Of a DNA stretch of 64,000 bases, positions 8,345-16,483 are shown one piece after another. The stretch is from the NCBI RefSeq assembly GCF_036898825.1, contig NZ_JARUND010000001.1, positions 5,084,001 to 5,148,000 of the forward strand, read 5' to 3'. The position numbers were made by a program, and so were the translations under genes. The notes below the pieces were generated by a model that ran no database searches, was not told the origin of the DNA, and saw only the letters and a list, made by a program, of their open reading frames with translations. Within the stretch, counting starts at the first letter, position 1, and every line of letters starts with the position of its first letter. Source of the stretch: Streptomyces sp. B21-083 (GTDB taxonomy: Bacteria > Actinomycetota > Actinomycetes > Streptomycetales > Streptomycetaceae).

Positions 8345-9778
8345 TCAGTCTACGAACGCCCCGCACACCACGTCGTACTCGCGCGTCCACCACACCGCGA
8401 GCGCCGAGGCGGCCGGGAACTGGGAGTCGGCGCGGGTGTCACCCCGCTCGTAGTGCCAGCGCAGCATCCAGAAGTCGTTGAGACGCTCCCACCACACCCG
8501 GTGCACGGCGGCGGCCAGTTCGGAGGGCGTGGCCCCCGCGGCACGCCGGTACGCGCGCGCGTACGCCCGTGCCTTGGGCAGGTCTAGCGTGCCGGCGGGA
8601 CGTACGAAGAAGATCGCGGCGGCGCGTACGGCCTCCTCCGCGCGGGGCTGTACGCCGAGCCGGTCCCAGTCGACGATCGCGGCCGGGGCGTCCCCTTTGT
8701 AGAGCAGGTTGAACGGGTGGAAGTCCCCGTGCACCCAGCCCACCGAGCCGCCCGGCGGGGGCCGCCGGTCCGCGTGCTGCTCCAGCAGCGCGCGCCGTTC
8801 CAGGAGCCGGTGGCGGGCGAGTTCGTCGAAGGCGTCGGTGGGGCGGTGACGGCGGACATGCGCCAGGAGGTCGTCGATGAGCGCGAAGGTGTCGGCGGGG
8901 TCGGCCGAGGGGGCCTGCAGCGGCTCGGCGATGCCGTCGGGACCGGCTTGCCGCTGCTGCCCGGTGGAGTGGTCGGTGCGACGGACGCCGGCTGAGTTCA
9001 AAAGCTCGGCAGAGGTGCCCGGGGCGCCGGGCGAGCGCGGGGACTCGACGGGGATGCCGTGGGTGGGGGTCGGCGCGTGGGCTTCGGCAGGGGCGGCGGC
9101 CCGGCCGCGGTCGGTGGACCATCCCCGTCGGGTGGCGTCCCGGGGGTGGACGACAGCGCCCGGCCGACCGGGTCCCTCCTCCGGGCCGGCCTGTCCCCGC
9201 TGGACGCGACCGGCGCCGCCCAGCTCGGCGGCCTGACCTCGACCGGAGGTCGCCCTCTGAGGAGCGGCCCGGTCCCGTCCCCCGGGGAGCCCCTGCGGGG
9301 TACCCCGCACCTGTCCGCCGACCTCGTCCTCACGCCCGTCCCCGCTCTCGCCCGGCGCACGGCCACGGGTCGGCATGACCCGTTCCAGGCTCGCGTGGAC
9401 CACGCCCAGCAGTGCGCCCAGCCGACCGCACTGGAGGGTGCTGAGCTGGCCGCCGTGGCGGTGGCGGCCGTCGATCCAGGGGTGCAGGGCGTAGGCGTTT
9501 CCGCCGACGACGGCGACCGTACGTCCGTCGCGGCCGGGCAGCGGCGGGGCCACCGGGACGCCGAGATCCGCCAGGCGCTGGGTCGCCCGGTGCTGACGGG
9601 CGATCGCGGCGGGGTCGGCGGTCTCGGGGTCGAAGTGGTGCTTCAGGAAGTAGTGGCCGCGTGTGGTGGCGAGCCGGTAGCCGCGGTTCAGCAGCCCTTG
9701 GTCGACGGGCTCGCAGGTGAGCGCGGACCCGGCGGCGTACTGGCGGAGGAGGGCGCCCAGAGGGGGCGCATGGGGCAC
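8345..9778 (-). CDS. APH-family phosphotransferase with large low-complexity insertion
   Basis: The protein has an aminoglycoside-phosphotransferase/choline-kinase fold. The N-lobe contains NRGYRLATTRGHYFLKHHF with the ATP lysine. The C-lobe has the catalytic loop WVHGDFHPFNLLY and the metal-binding IVDWDRLG. Such enzymes phosphorylate small alcohols or amines, and the substrate here is unknown. With a GTG start at 9778 it is 477 residues, much longer than the usual 300-330. The excess is a Gly/Pro/Arg/Ala-rich insertion at about residues 135-293 (about 8900-9375), placed between the N-lobe and the helix before the catalytic loop. An upstream start at 9865 is possible. The insert could disorder the enzyme or be a flexible loop. 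Confidence 0.8.
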   Translation of the reverse strand: MPHAPPLGALLRQYAAGSALTCEPVDQGLLNRGYRLATTRGHYFLKHHFDPETADPAAIARQHRATQRLADLGVPVAPPLPGRDGRTVAVVGGNAYALHPWIDGRHRHGGQLSTLQCGRLGALLGVVHASLERVMPTRGRAPGESGDGREDEVGGQVRGTPQGLPGGRDRAAPQRATSGRGQAAELGGAGRVQRGQAGPEEGPGRPGAVVHPRDATRRGWSTDRGRAAAPAEAHAPTPTHGIPVESPRSPGAPGTSAELLNSAGVRRTDHSTGQQRQAGPDGIAEPLQAPSADPADTFALIDDLLAHVRRHRPTDAFDELARHRLLERRALLEQHADRRPPPGGSVGWVHGDFHPFNLLYKGDAPAAIVDWDRLGVQPRAEEAVRAAAIFFVRPAGTLDLPKARAYARAYRRAAGATPSELAAAVHRVWWERLNDFWMLRWHYERGDTRADSQFPAASALAVWWTREYDVVCGAFVD

Positions 9779-9881
9779 AAGGGGTGGTACAGATGAGCGC
9801 GGCACGCGCCAGATGGTAGGGCACGAGCCGGGCGTGTGAGCGGGGCGCTTGTCGCAGACAGTCACAGACGACCGCAGACGG

Positions 9882-10277
9882 TCACGGGCTGTCGGTTTCG
9901 ATCACCGAGTGCACTGTTGCGAACTGGGGTTCGACCCGCAGATAGACGGGATCAAAGGGGACGCCGTCCACGGAGCGCGGTGCGGGGCCGAACCGGTCGA
10001 GTTCGGCGGGGGTCGGCTCCACGGCGGCACACTCCCCGACGACCTGCACGGACCAGGACCGACTCCGCGCGGACGGCACATCGGCGCCGTACGCGACGAC
10101 ACCGCCCACGCACGCCCGGTGGTAGCCGTGCCCCCTGTGCAGGCGCAGCAGCACCTGGCCGTCCACCACGATGTGCCGGGCGGACGCCAGGAAGGGCAGC
10201 GCGCGCATGCTGGTCGCGACCCGGCCGTGCTCGACCCGGCCGAGGAGATCGGCGGCGCGCTGTTCGTCGGTCGGCAT
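9882..10277 (-). CDS. Pyridoxamine 5'-phosphate oxidase-fold flavin protein
   Basis: This 131-residue protein resembles PPOX/split-barrel FMN- or F420-binding proteins. Supporting segments are LPFLASARHIVVDGQVLLRLHRG near the N-terminus and the terminal strand PVYLRVEPQFATVHSVIE. The length is typical for a single split barrel. The ATG at 10277 has only a weak ribosome site. It lies 139 bp downstream of the DosR-like regulator gene on the same strand, and a DosR-box-like sequence sits 56 bp upstream of its ATG. Related split-barrel proteins belong to the mycobacterial dormancy regulon, so a hypoxia or redox role is a reasonable inference but unproven. Confidence 0.75.
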   Translation of the reverse strand: MPTDEQRAADLLGRVEHGRVATSMRALPFLASARHIVVDGQVLLRLHRGHGYHRACVGGVVAYGADVPSARSRSWSVQVVGECAAVEPTPAELDRFGPAPRSVDGVPFDPVYLRVEPQFATVHSVIETDSP

Positions 10278-10332
10278 GCGTCCAGGGTGCGCGACGGGCG
10301 GCCGGGCACACCAGGGGCGCTCGCCCCGAGAA

Positions 10333-10352
10333 GAGAGGCCTAAAGTCCCGAT
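10333..10352. promoter_or_regulatory. DosR/DevR-like half-conserved box upstream of the flavin protein gene
   Basis: The 20 bp here match the mycobacterial DosR consensus TTSGGGACTWWAGTCCCSAA at about 14 positions, with one half (CTAAAGTCCCGA) nearly perfect. It precedes the PPOX-fold gene, whose neighbour encodes a DosR-like regulator. This is inference from pattern and context. Confidence 0.4.
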
Positions 10353-10416
10353 TCGGGTGTCCCGGGTGGTGTGACCGGCCTCGGGAGAACCCTGGCCGCC
10401 CGGAAACCCCGGCCCC

Positions 10417-11097
10417 TTAGAAACCCTGCCGCTGCCGCCCGTGCTGTTCCGCCTGCATCCGCGCCACGTACGCGGCCGCCTGCGAGCGCCTCTGCATGCC
10501 CAGCTTGGACAGCAGTCCGGACACGTAGTTCTTGATGGTCTTCTCCGCCAGGTGCAGCCGTTCGCCGATCTCGCGGTTGGTGAGTCCCTCGCCGATCAGG
10601 TCGAGGATCCGGCGCTCCCGCTCGGTGAGGTCCGCGAGCCGCTCGTCGCCCTTCGGGCCGCCGCCGTCCCGCAGCCGCTCCAGGACGCGGGCGGTCGCGA
10701 CCGGGTCGAGCAGGGACCTGCCGGCGGCCACGTCCCGTACGGCCGCCAGTAGTTCATGCCCGCGGATGCCCTTCAGGACGTACCCGGAGGCGCCCGCCAT
10801 GATCGCGTCGAAGAGCGCCTCGTCGTCGGCGAACGAGGTCAGCATCAGGCACTTGACGCCCGCGTCCTGGGAGCGGATCTCGCGGCACACCTCGACGCCG
10901 CTGCCGTCCGGGAGCCGTACGTCCAGGACGGCCACGTCGGGGCGGGTGGCCGGAATCCGTACCAGCGCGTCCGCCGCCGTCCCGGCCTCGCCGACCACCT
11001 CGATGTCGTCCTCCACCGAGAGCAGTTCATGGACTCCCCGGCGGACGACTTCATGGTCGTCGAGGAGAAATACGGTGATTTTTCCGTCTTCGGGCAC
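10417..11097 (-). CDS. NarL/DosR-type two-component response regulator
   Basis: This 226-residue protein has a receiver domain (about 6-125) with acidic pocket DD13-14, phosphoacceptor D59, T87 and K109. It is followed by a LuxR-type HTH (about 155-215) with LTERERRILDLIGEGLTNREI. The domain order and GVKCLMLTSFADDEALFDAI resemble DevR/DosR. No sensor kinase gene is adjacent, so it is an orphan. The start is a GTG at 11097. It diverges from the 2-oxoacid dehydrogenase operon over a 320-bp region and is followed by the flavin protein gene on the same strand. It could regulate either neighbour. Confidence 0.88.
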   Translation of the reverse strand: MPEDGKITVFLLDDHEVVRRGVHELLSVEDDIEVVGEAGTAADALVRIPATRPDVAVLDVRLPDGSGVEVCREIRSQDAGVKCLMLTSFADDEALFDAIMAGASGYVLKGIRGHELLAAVRDVAAGRSLLDPVATARVLERLRDGGGPKGDERLADLTERERRILDLIGEGLTNREIGERLHLAEKTIKNYVSGLLSKLGMQRRSQAAAYVARMQAEQHGRQRQGF

Positions 11098-11417
11098 ACG
11101 GACAGTCTCACATATGGCTCTTCCCGTGAGCTGGGTCAGCGGGATAACGTGCCGTTGTTCCGGCCCCCTGCAAGGCTGTGACCAGGGCCCCTTCCCGACT
11201 TGCTCAATTTACTTGGATTTCCAAGCAAAATCGCAGGTCAGGGGGGTTTCATAGAAATATGGCGCACTGGGTAACGTGATGCTTGCGGGACGCTCGCCGG
11301 GACGCCTGTCACGCCTGTTCCCGGCCGAGTGGCACCCACCCCGTGCACGGGTATCGGGAAAAGGTGACCGCACTGGTTTCCCGGCAACCCCGGGGCCGGA
11401 CCGACGGAGGAGTACAC
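11098..11417. other. Divergent regulatory region before the 2-oxoacid dehydrogenase operon
   Basis: No gene is seen in these 320 bp. An AT-rich island in very GC-rich surroundings carries the inverted repeat at 11208-11229. A plausible promoter follows with TTCATA at 11248-11253 and TAACGT at 11272-11277 (18-bp spacing), giving a leader of about 135 nt. Confidence 0.5.
11208..11229. promoter_or_regulatory. Candidate operator, AT-rich inverted repeat (BkdR/Lrp-like)
   Basis: TTTACTTGG and CCAAGCAAA form 9-bp arms (one mismatch) around ATTT. The position upstream of branched-chain dehydrogenase genes and the Lrp-like AT-rich character suggest a BkdR-type site. No regulator gene lies nearby. 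Confidence 0.45.
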
Positions 11418-12737
11418 GTGACCGTGGAGAGCACTGCCGCGCGCAAACCGCGACGCAGCGCCGGAAGCAAGACCGGTACCACCCGCACCACCGCGCAGAG
11501 CGCCGACACGCCGGCCGTCGACGCAACTGCCACGGCCGCGCCGCCCGCCACATCCACCGCGACGAAGGCCACGGCCGCGAAGCGCGTCACCGCCAAACGC
11601 GCCGCCGCGAAGAAGCCGGCCGCCAAGTCGGCCGAAAAGCCGGCCGGGACGGGCGCCGATCCGGACCTCGTCCAACTACTGACCCCCGAGGGCAGGCGGG
11701 TCAAGAACGCCGCCTACGACCCGTACGTCGCCGCCCTCACCCCCGACGACCTGCGCGGCCTGTACCGGGACATGGTGCTGACCCGCCGCTTCGACGCCGA
11801 GGCCACCGCCCTCCAGCGGCAGGGCGAGCTGGGCCTGTGGGCCTCGCTGCTCGGCCAGGAGGCCGCCCAGATCGGCTCCGGCCGTGCCACCCGGCCCGAC
11901 GACTACGTCTTCCCGACCTACCGCGAGCACGGCGTGGCCTGGTGCCGGGACATCGACCCGACCAACCTGCTGGGCATGTTCCGTGGGGTGAACCACGGCG
12001 GCTGGGACCCCAACACCAACAACTTCCACCTCTACACGATCGTCATCGGCTCGCAGACCCTGCACGCCACCGGCTACGCGATGGGTGTGGCCAAGGACGG
12101 CGCCGACTCCGCGGTCATCGCGTACTTCGGGGACGGCGCCTCCAGCCAGGGCGACGTCGCCGAGTCCTTCACCTTCGCCTCGGTCTACAACGCCCCCGTG
12201 GTGTTCTTCTGCCAGAACAACCAATGGGCCATCTCCGAGCCGACCGAGCGCCAGACCCGCGTCCCGCTCTACCAGCGCGCGCAGGGCTACGGCTTCCCGG
12301 GCGTACGGGTGGACGGCAACGACGTGCTGGCCGTCCTCGCGGTGACGAGGTGGGCCCTGGAGCGGGCCCGCAGCGGCGAGGGCCCGACGCTGGTCGAGGC
12401 GTACACATACCGCATGGGCGCCCACACCACCTCCGACGACCCGACCCGCTACCGCCACGACGACGAGCGGGCGGCCTGGGAGGTGAAGGACCCGATCACG
12501 CGTCTGCGGACCTACCTGGAGGCCTCAAACCACGCGGAAGAGGGATTTTTCGCGGAACTGGAGGCCGAGAGTGAGTCGTTGGGCAGGCGAGTACGCGAAG
12601 TGGTCCGTGCGATGCCCGACCCGGACCCGTTCGCGATGTTCGAGCACACCTACGCCGACGGGCACGCGCTCGTCGACGAGGAGCGGGCCGAGTTCGCCGC
12701 CTACCAGGCGTCGTTCGCAGATGTGGAGGGGGCATGA
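11418..12737 (+). CDS. bkdA: 2-oxoacid (branched-chain) dehydrogenase E1 component, alpha subunit
   Basis: This 439-residue E1alpha subunit decarboxylates a 2-oxoacid with thiamine diphosphate together with E1beta. The ThDP motif starts at YFGDGASSQGD and closes with QNNQWAIS, the usual GDG...NN spacing. The phosphorylation-loop region YRMGAHTTSDDPTRYR is conserved. The first 75 residues are an added Ala/Thr/Lys-rich tail, including KRVTAKRAAAKKPAAK, resembling histone H1-like tails. The GTG start at 11418 follows GGAGGA by six bases. It overlaps E1beta by ATGA, which indicates translational coupling. The operon is probably branched-chain (bkd), but pyruvate specificity cannot be excluded. 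Confidence 0.88.
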   Translation: MTVESTAARKPRRSAGSKTGTTRTTAQSADTPAVDATATAAPPATSTATKATAAKRVTAKRAAAKKPAAKSAEKPAGTGADPDLVQLLTPEGRRVKNAAYDPYVAALTPDDLRGLYRDMVLTRRFDAEATALQRQGELGLWASLLGQEAAQIGSGRATRPDDYVFPTYREHGVAWCRDIDPTNLLGMFRGVNHGGWDPNTNNFHLYTIVIGSQTLHATGYAMGVAKDGADSAVIAYFGDGASSQGDVAESFTFASVYNAPVVFFCQNNQWAISEPTERQTRVPLYQRAQGYGFPGVRVDGNDVLAVLAVTRWALERARSGEGPTLVEAYTYRMGAHTTSDDPTRYRHDDERAAWEVKDPITRLRTYLEASNHAEEGFFAELEAESESLGRRVREVVRAMPDPDPFAMFEHTYADGHALVDEERAEFAAYQASFADVEGA

Positions 12738-13765
12738 CCATGGCGGCTGAGACAGTGGCTTCGACGAACGCGGCCCCGAAGACCGTGACGTCCAAGAGCA
12801 TGGCCCTGGCGAAGGCGATCAACGAATCGCTGCGCAAGGCCCTGGAGTCGGACCCCAAGGTCCTCATCATGGGTGAGGACGTCGGCAAGCTCGGCGGAGT
12901 CTTCCGGGTCACCGACGGTCTGCAGAAGGACTTCGGCGAGGACCGGGTCATCGACACCCCGCTCGCCGAGTCGGGCATCGTCGGCACGGCCATCGGCCTC
13001 GCCCTGCGCGGCTACCGCCCGGTGGTCGAGATCCAGTTCGACGGCTTCGTCTTCCCGGCGTACGACCAGATCGTCACCCAGCTCGCGAAGATGCACGCGC
13101 GCGCGTTGGGCAAGATCAAGCTCCCGATCGTCATCCGCATCCCGTACGGCGGCGGCATCGGCGCGGTCGAGCACCACTCGGAGTCCCCGGAGGCGCTCTT
13201 CGCGCATGTGGCGGGCCTCAAAGTGGTGTCCCCGGCCAACGCGTCGGACGCGTACTGGATGATGCAGCAGGCCATCCAGAGCAACGACCCGGTGATCTTC
13301 TTCGAGCCGAAGCGACGCTACTGGGACAAGGCCGAGGTCGATGTCGAGGCCATCCCTGGCCCGCTCCACAAGGCCCAGGTGGTCCGCCAGGGCACCGATC
13401 TCACCCTCGCCGCCTACGGCCCGATGGTGAAGCTGTGCCTGGAGGTCGCGAACGCGGCGGCCGAGGAGGGCCGGTCCCTGGAGGTCCTCGACCTCCGGTC
13501 GGTCTCCCCGCTCGACTTCGACTCCGTCCAGGCCTCGGTCGAGAAGACCCGCCGCCTGGTCGTGGTGCACGAGGCACCGGTGTTCTTCGGTTCGGGCGCG
13601 GAGATCGCGGCCCGGATCACGGAACGCTGCTTCTACCACCTGGAGGCACCGGTGCTCAGGGTCGGCGGCTATCACGCCCCGTACCCGCCGGCGCGCCTGG
13701 AGGAGGAGTACCTACCGAGCCTGGACCGGGTGCTCGACGCCGTCGACCGCTCGCTGGCGTACTGA
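12734..13765 (+). CDS. bkdB: 2-oxoacid (branched-chain) dehydrogenase E1 component, beta subunit
   Basis: This 343-residue E1beta subunit completes the heterotetrameric E1. It carries the transketolase pyrimidine-binding region (KVLIMGEDVGKLGGVFRVT, DTPLAESGIVGTAIGLALRG) and the C-terminal transketolase domain (DLRSVSPLDFDSV, VVVHEAPVFFGSGAEIA). GGGIGAVEHHSESPEALFAH is a typical bkd/acetoin-type segment. The start codon overlaps the E1alpha stop codon (ATGA at 12734-12737), and the E2 gene begins 10 bp after its stop. The length is normal for the family. Confidence 0.9.
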   Translation: MTMAAETVASTNAAPKTVTSKSMALAKAINESLRKALESDPKVLIMGEDVGKLGGVFRVTDGLQKDFGEDRVIDTPLAESGIVGTAIGLALRGYRPVVEIQFDGFVFPAYDQIVTQLAKMHARALGKIKLPIVIRIPYGGGIGAVEHHSESPEALFAHVAGLKVVSPANASDAYWMMQQAIQSNDPVIFFEPKRRYWDKAEVDVEAIPGPLHKAQVVRQGTDLTLAAYGPMVKLCLEVANAAAEEGRSLEVLDLRSVSPLDFDSVQASVEKTRRLVVVHEAPVFFGSGAEIAARITERCFYHLEAPVLRVGGYHAPYPPARLEEEYLPSLDRVLDAVDRSLAY

Positions 13766-13775
13766 GGAGAGGGAC

Positions 13776-15257
13776 GTGACGACGATGACTGACGCGTCCG
13801 TTCGCGAGTTCAAGATGCCCGACGTGGGCGAGGGACTCACCGAGGCCGAGATCCTCAAGTGGTACGTCCAGCCGGGCGACACCGTCACCGACGGCCAGGT
13901 GGTGTGCGAGGTCGAGACCGCCAAGGCGGCCGTCGAACTGCCCATCCCGTACGACGGGGTCGTGCGCTCACTGCACTTCCCCGAGGGCACGACGGTCGAC
14001 GTGGGTACGTCGATCATCGCGGTGGACGTGACGGGCGGGCCCGGGGCCGCGGTGGAGGCCGAGGCCCCCGTTCCGGCCGAGGCACCCCGGGCAGCACCCG
14101 AGGCGGCACCCGAGGAGGCGAAACCGCCGGCCCGCCAGCCGGTCCTCGTCGGCTACGGCGTGGCCGTCTCCTCGACCAAGCGCCGCCCCCGCAAGGGCGC
14201 CGAGATCCCGGCCCAGGAGGTCGCCGCGGCGGTCCAGCACGAGCTGAACGGCCACAGCGGGCGGGCGGAGACGAACAACGGCCACGGCGTCCTCAGCGGC
14301 ACCGGCACCGCTCTGCCCGGCCAGGCGCTCGTGGCCGCGGTGACAGCCCGTCCGCTGGCGAAACCGCCGGTGCGCAAGCTCGCCAAGGATCTCGGCGTCG
14401 ACCTGGCGACGGTGACGCCGTCGGGCCCCGACGGCGTCATCACGCGCGAGGACGTGCACGCGGCGGTGGCCCCGACGGTCCCCGAGCCGGTGCGCACGGC
14501 GCCGGCCCTCCCGGCGGCTCCGGCGCCGGCGGCCACGTACGACGGCACACGGGAGACGCGCGTCCCGGTCAGGGGCGTACGGAAGGCGACCGCGGCGGCG
14601 ATGGTCGGCTCGGCGTTCACGGCGCCGCATGTCACGGAGTTCGTGACGGTGGACGTGACGCGCACCCTGAAGCTGGTCGAGGAGCTCAAGGGGGCCCCCG
14701 ACTCCTACGGGCTGGCGGGGCTGCGGGTGAACCCGCTGCTCCTGATCGCCAAGGCCCTGCTGGTCGCGATCAAGCGCCACCCGGACATCAACGCGTCCTG
14801 GGACGAGGCGAACCAGGAGATCGTGCTCAAGCACTACGTCAACCTGGGTATCGCCGCTGCCACCCCGCGCGGTCTGATCGTCCCGAACATCAAGGACGCC
14901 CACGACAAGACGCTCCCGCAACTGGCGGAGGCGCTCGGCGAGTTGGTGTCCACCGCCCGGGACGGAAAGACCTCCCCCGGCGCGATGCAGGGCGGCACGG
15001 TGACGATCACGAACGTCGGTGTCTTCGGCGTCGACACGGGCACGCCGATCCTCCCTCCCGGCGAGGCCGCGATCCTGGCGGTCGGCTCGATAAAGCTCCA
15101 ACCGTGGGTCCACAAGGGCAAGGTGAAGCCCCGTCAGGTGACGACCCTGGCCCTCTCCTTCGACCACCGGCTGGTGGACGGGGAGCTGGGGTCCAAGGTG
15201 CTGGCGGACGTGGCGGCGATCCTGGAGCAGCCGAAGAAGCTCATCACCTGGGCGTGA
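13776..15257 (+). CDS. bkdC: Dihydrolipoamide acyltransferase (E2) of the 2-oxoacid dehydrogenase complex
   Basis: This 493-residue E2 transfers the acyl group from E1 to coenzyme A. One N-terminal lipoyl domain (about 9-85) carries the lipoylated lysine K50 in VETAKA. An Ala/Pro linker leads to an E3/E1-binding domain (about 188-226, RKLAKDLGVDLATV). The C-terminal catalytic domain ends with the SFDHRLVDG signature. The start is GTG 13776 or ATG 13785, and the latter has better spacing to GAGGAGAGGG. No E3 gene is present, so a shared dihydrolipoamide dehydrogenase from elsewhere must complete the complex. Confidence 0.9.
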   Translation: MTTMTDASVREFKMPDVGEGLTEAEILKWYVQPGDTVTDGQVVCEVETAKAAVELPIPYDGVVRSLHFPEGTTVDVGTSIIAVDVTGGPGAAVEAEAPVPAEAPRAAPEAAPEEAKPPARQPVLVGYGVAVSSTKRRPRKGAEIPAQEVAAAVQHELNGHSGRAETNNGHGVLSGTGTALPGQALVAAVTARPLAKPPVRKLAKDLGVDLATVTPSGPDGVITREDVHAAVAPTVPEPVRTAPALPAAPAPAATYDGTRETRVPVRGVRKATAAAMVGSAFTAPHVTEFVTVDVTRTLKLVEELKGAPDSYGLAGLRVNPLLLIAKALLVAIKRHPDINASWDEANQEIVLKHYVNLGIAAATPRGLIVPNIKDAHDKTLPQLAEALGELVSTARDGKTSPGAMQGGTVTITNVGVFGVDTGTPILPPGEAAILAVGSIKLQPWVHKGKVKPRQVTTLALSFDHRLVDGELGSKVLADVAAILEQPKKLITWA

Positions 15258-15285
15258 GAGTCCGGGGCGATATAAGTTGAAATCT

Positions 15286-15324
15286 GAAGGGGCGGCCGCA
15301 AGTTCGGATTGCGGCCGCCCCTTC
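15286..15324. terminator. Terminator after the dehydrogenase operon
   Basis: Perfect 16-bp arms (GAAGGGGCGGCCGCAA at 15286-15301 and its complement at 15309-15324) with a 7-nt loop. It sits between the E2 gene and the convergent Bro-N gene and probably serves both. Confidence 0.93.
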
Positions 15325-15343
15325 TGTTCTGTCCTCGGGTCGG

Positions 15344-16297
15344 TCAGGCGTGGTTCAGCACGTACACGGGCGCTCCGCCCTCCGCTCCGCCTCGCGAGCG
15401 GATGCAGGCGTGTTTGCGCAGCAGGCGGAGGCATTCGTTGACACGGTGCACCGACAGGCCCGTACGGGCGGCGATCGATTCGAGCGGCTCCCGGAGTTCA
15501 CCCTTCTCGACAAGAACCGGGGCGATGACGACGGCCACCGTCCACACGTCCTCTGTCACCGACAACCGGTGCCGCCAGTCGGCCAGTACGGCCTCGGTGG
15601 TGGGAGCGGTGGCTGTGGTGGGCGCCTGCCGAGTGGCGAACAGGACGTCGAGCCCGTTCGCGATGCGGTCCATGGCCTGGGCGATGGCTTGCTGGGCCGT
15701 GAGCGTTTCGCGCTGCATCTCGACCATGGTCCGTTGCAGGGCGAGCGATTCGTGCTGGGCGACGGCGAGTTGCTCGTCCGCCTGAAGGTTGCGTTCTTCG
15801 AGCCGCACGATGGCCTCGGCGACCTGCTCCGGCATCGCGTAGGCGATGGGGGCGCCCGGCTCGGCAGGTTGCACCTCTGCCTCTTCGAGGCTGTAGGAAC
15901 CCTCTCGCTGGACTGTCTCGATGACTTCGGCGGCCCACTGCTTGAAGGGGGCGCAGGCGGGTTTGGTGCAGGCGCTGACAAGGAGGATCAGGCCTTGGAG
16001 CGAGATGACATTCAAGTCTCGACGCCACTCTCTACCTGCGGGAACGCTGAGACCGTAACCTCCAGTTAGGGTCTCAAGAATCTCTCGATGGTCCTCCGGG
16101 ACGTGGTCGGAGAGCGCCTTCTGAGTGTTGGTGTGCCCGAGTTCCTTGCAGACATCCACCGCCGGAAACCAATGGGTCCCGTCCGGCAGGGTCAGCCGGC
16201 GGACGCGGGCTGCCGTGGCCGCGTACACGAAGTCGCTGACGTCGATCGCGTCGTACTGCGCCCGAGGGTTGGGCTGGTGCTTGCTGGGTTCGATCAT
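15344..16297 (-). CDS. Bro-N domain regulator (phage antirepressor-like), copy 1
   Basis: This 317-residue protein has an N-terminal Bro-N domain (about 17-125): DFVYAATAARVRRLTLPDGTHWFPAVDVCKELGHTNTQKAL. The domain is best known from phage antirepressors and binds DNA. A helical, Gln/Glu-rich segment (about 160-220) looks like a coiled coil. The C-terminus (about 245-315) has a winged-helix-like pattern ending in GAPVYVL. The ATG at 16297 follows GGAGGTG by six bases. No phage genes surround it. A close paralogue with the same architecture lies at 30967-31875, suggesting a chromosomally adopted regulator family. Target unknown. Confidence 0.8.
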   Translation of the reverse strand: MIEPSKHQPNPRAQYDAIDVSDFVYAATAARVRRLTLPDGTHWFPAVDVCKELGHTNTQKALSDHVPEDHREILETLTGGYGLSVPAGREWRRDLNVISLQGLILLVSACTKPACAPFKQWAAEVIETVQREGSYSLEEAEVQPAEPGAPIAYAMPEQVAEAIVRLEERNLQADEQLAVAQHESLALQRTMVEMQRETLTAQQAIAQAMDRIANGLDVLFATRQAPTTATAPTTEAVLADWRHRLSVTEDVWTVAVVIAPVLVEKGELREPLESIAARTGLSVHRVNECLRLLRKHACIRSRGGAEGGAPVYVLNHA

Positions 16298-16432
16298 GTG
16301 AACCACCTCCGTCGTGGAACCTAGGACGGCGAAAATCGAATATGCCAGCCAGGGCAAGGACGTTCACGCATCCGAGTGAGGTGATCACGAATCCCGCCGC
16401 ACCGGACCACCGAGGCGTGTAGGCCGGACGGC

Positions 16433-16469
16433 GAAGGGGCCCGCCGCGTCGTTCGCGGCGAGCCCCTTC
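16433..16469. terminator. Terminator between DD-transpeptidase and Bro-N genes
   Basis: Arms GAAGGGGCCCGCCGCG and CGCGGCGAGCCCCTTC pair over 16 bp with one mismatch and a 5-nt loop. It lies downstream of the minus-strand DD-transpeptidase. Confidence 0.85.
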
Positions 16470-16483
16470 TCGGTGCGTGGGTG

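Noticed and set aside
8998..9366. Separate small minus-strand gene within the phosphotransferase insert region
   Set aside because: Arg/Pro-rich GC-driven frame without ribosome site or recognisable domain; kept only as a reason to suspect the insert's origin.
15344..16297. Prophage around the Bro-N gene
   Set aside because: Neighbours are housekeeping genes on both sides, with no integrase, attachment site or structural genes.
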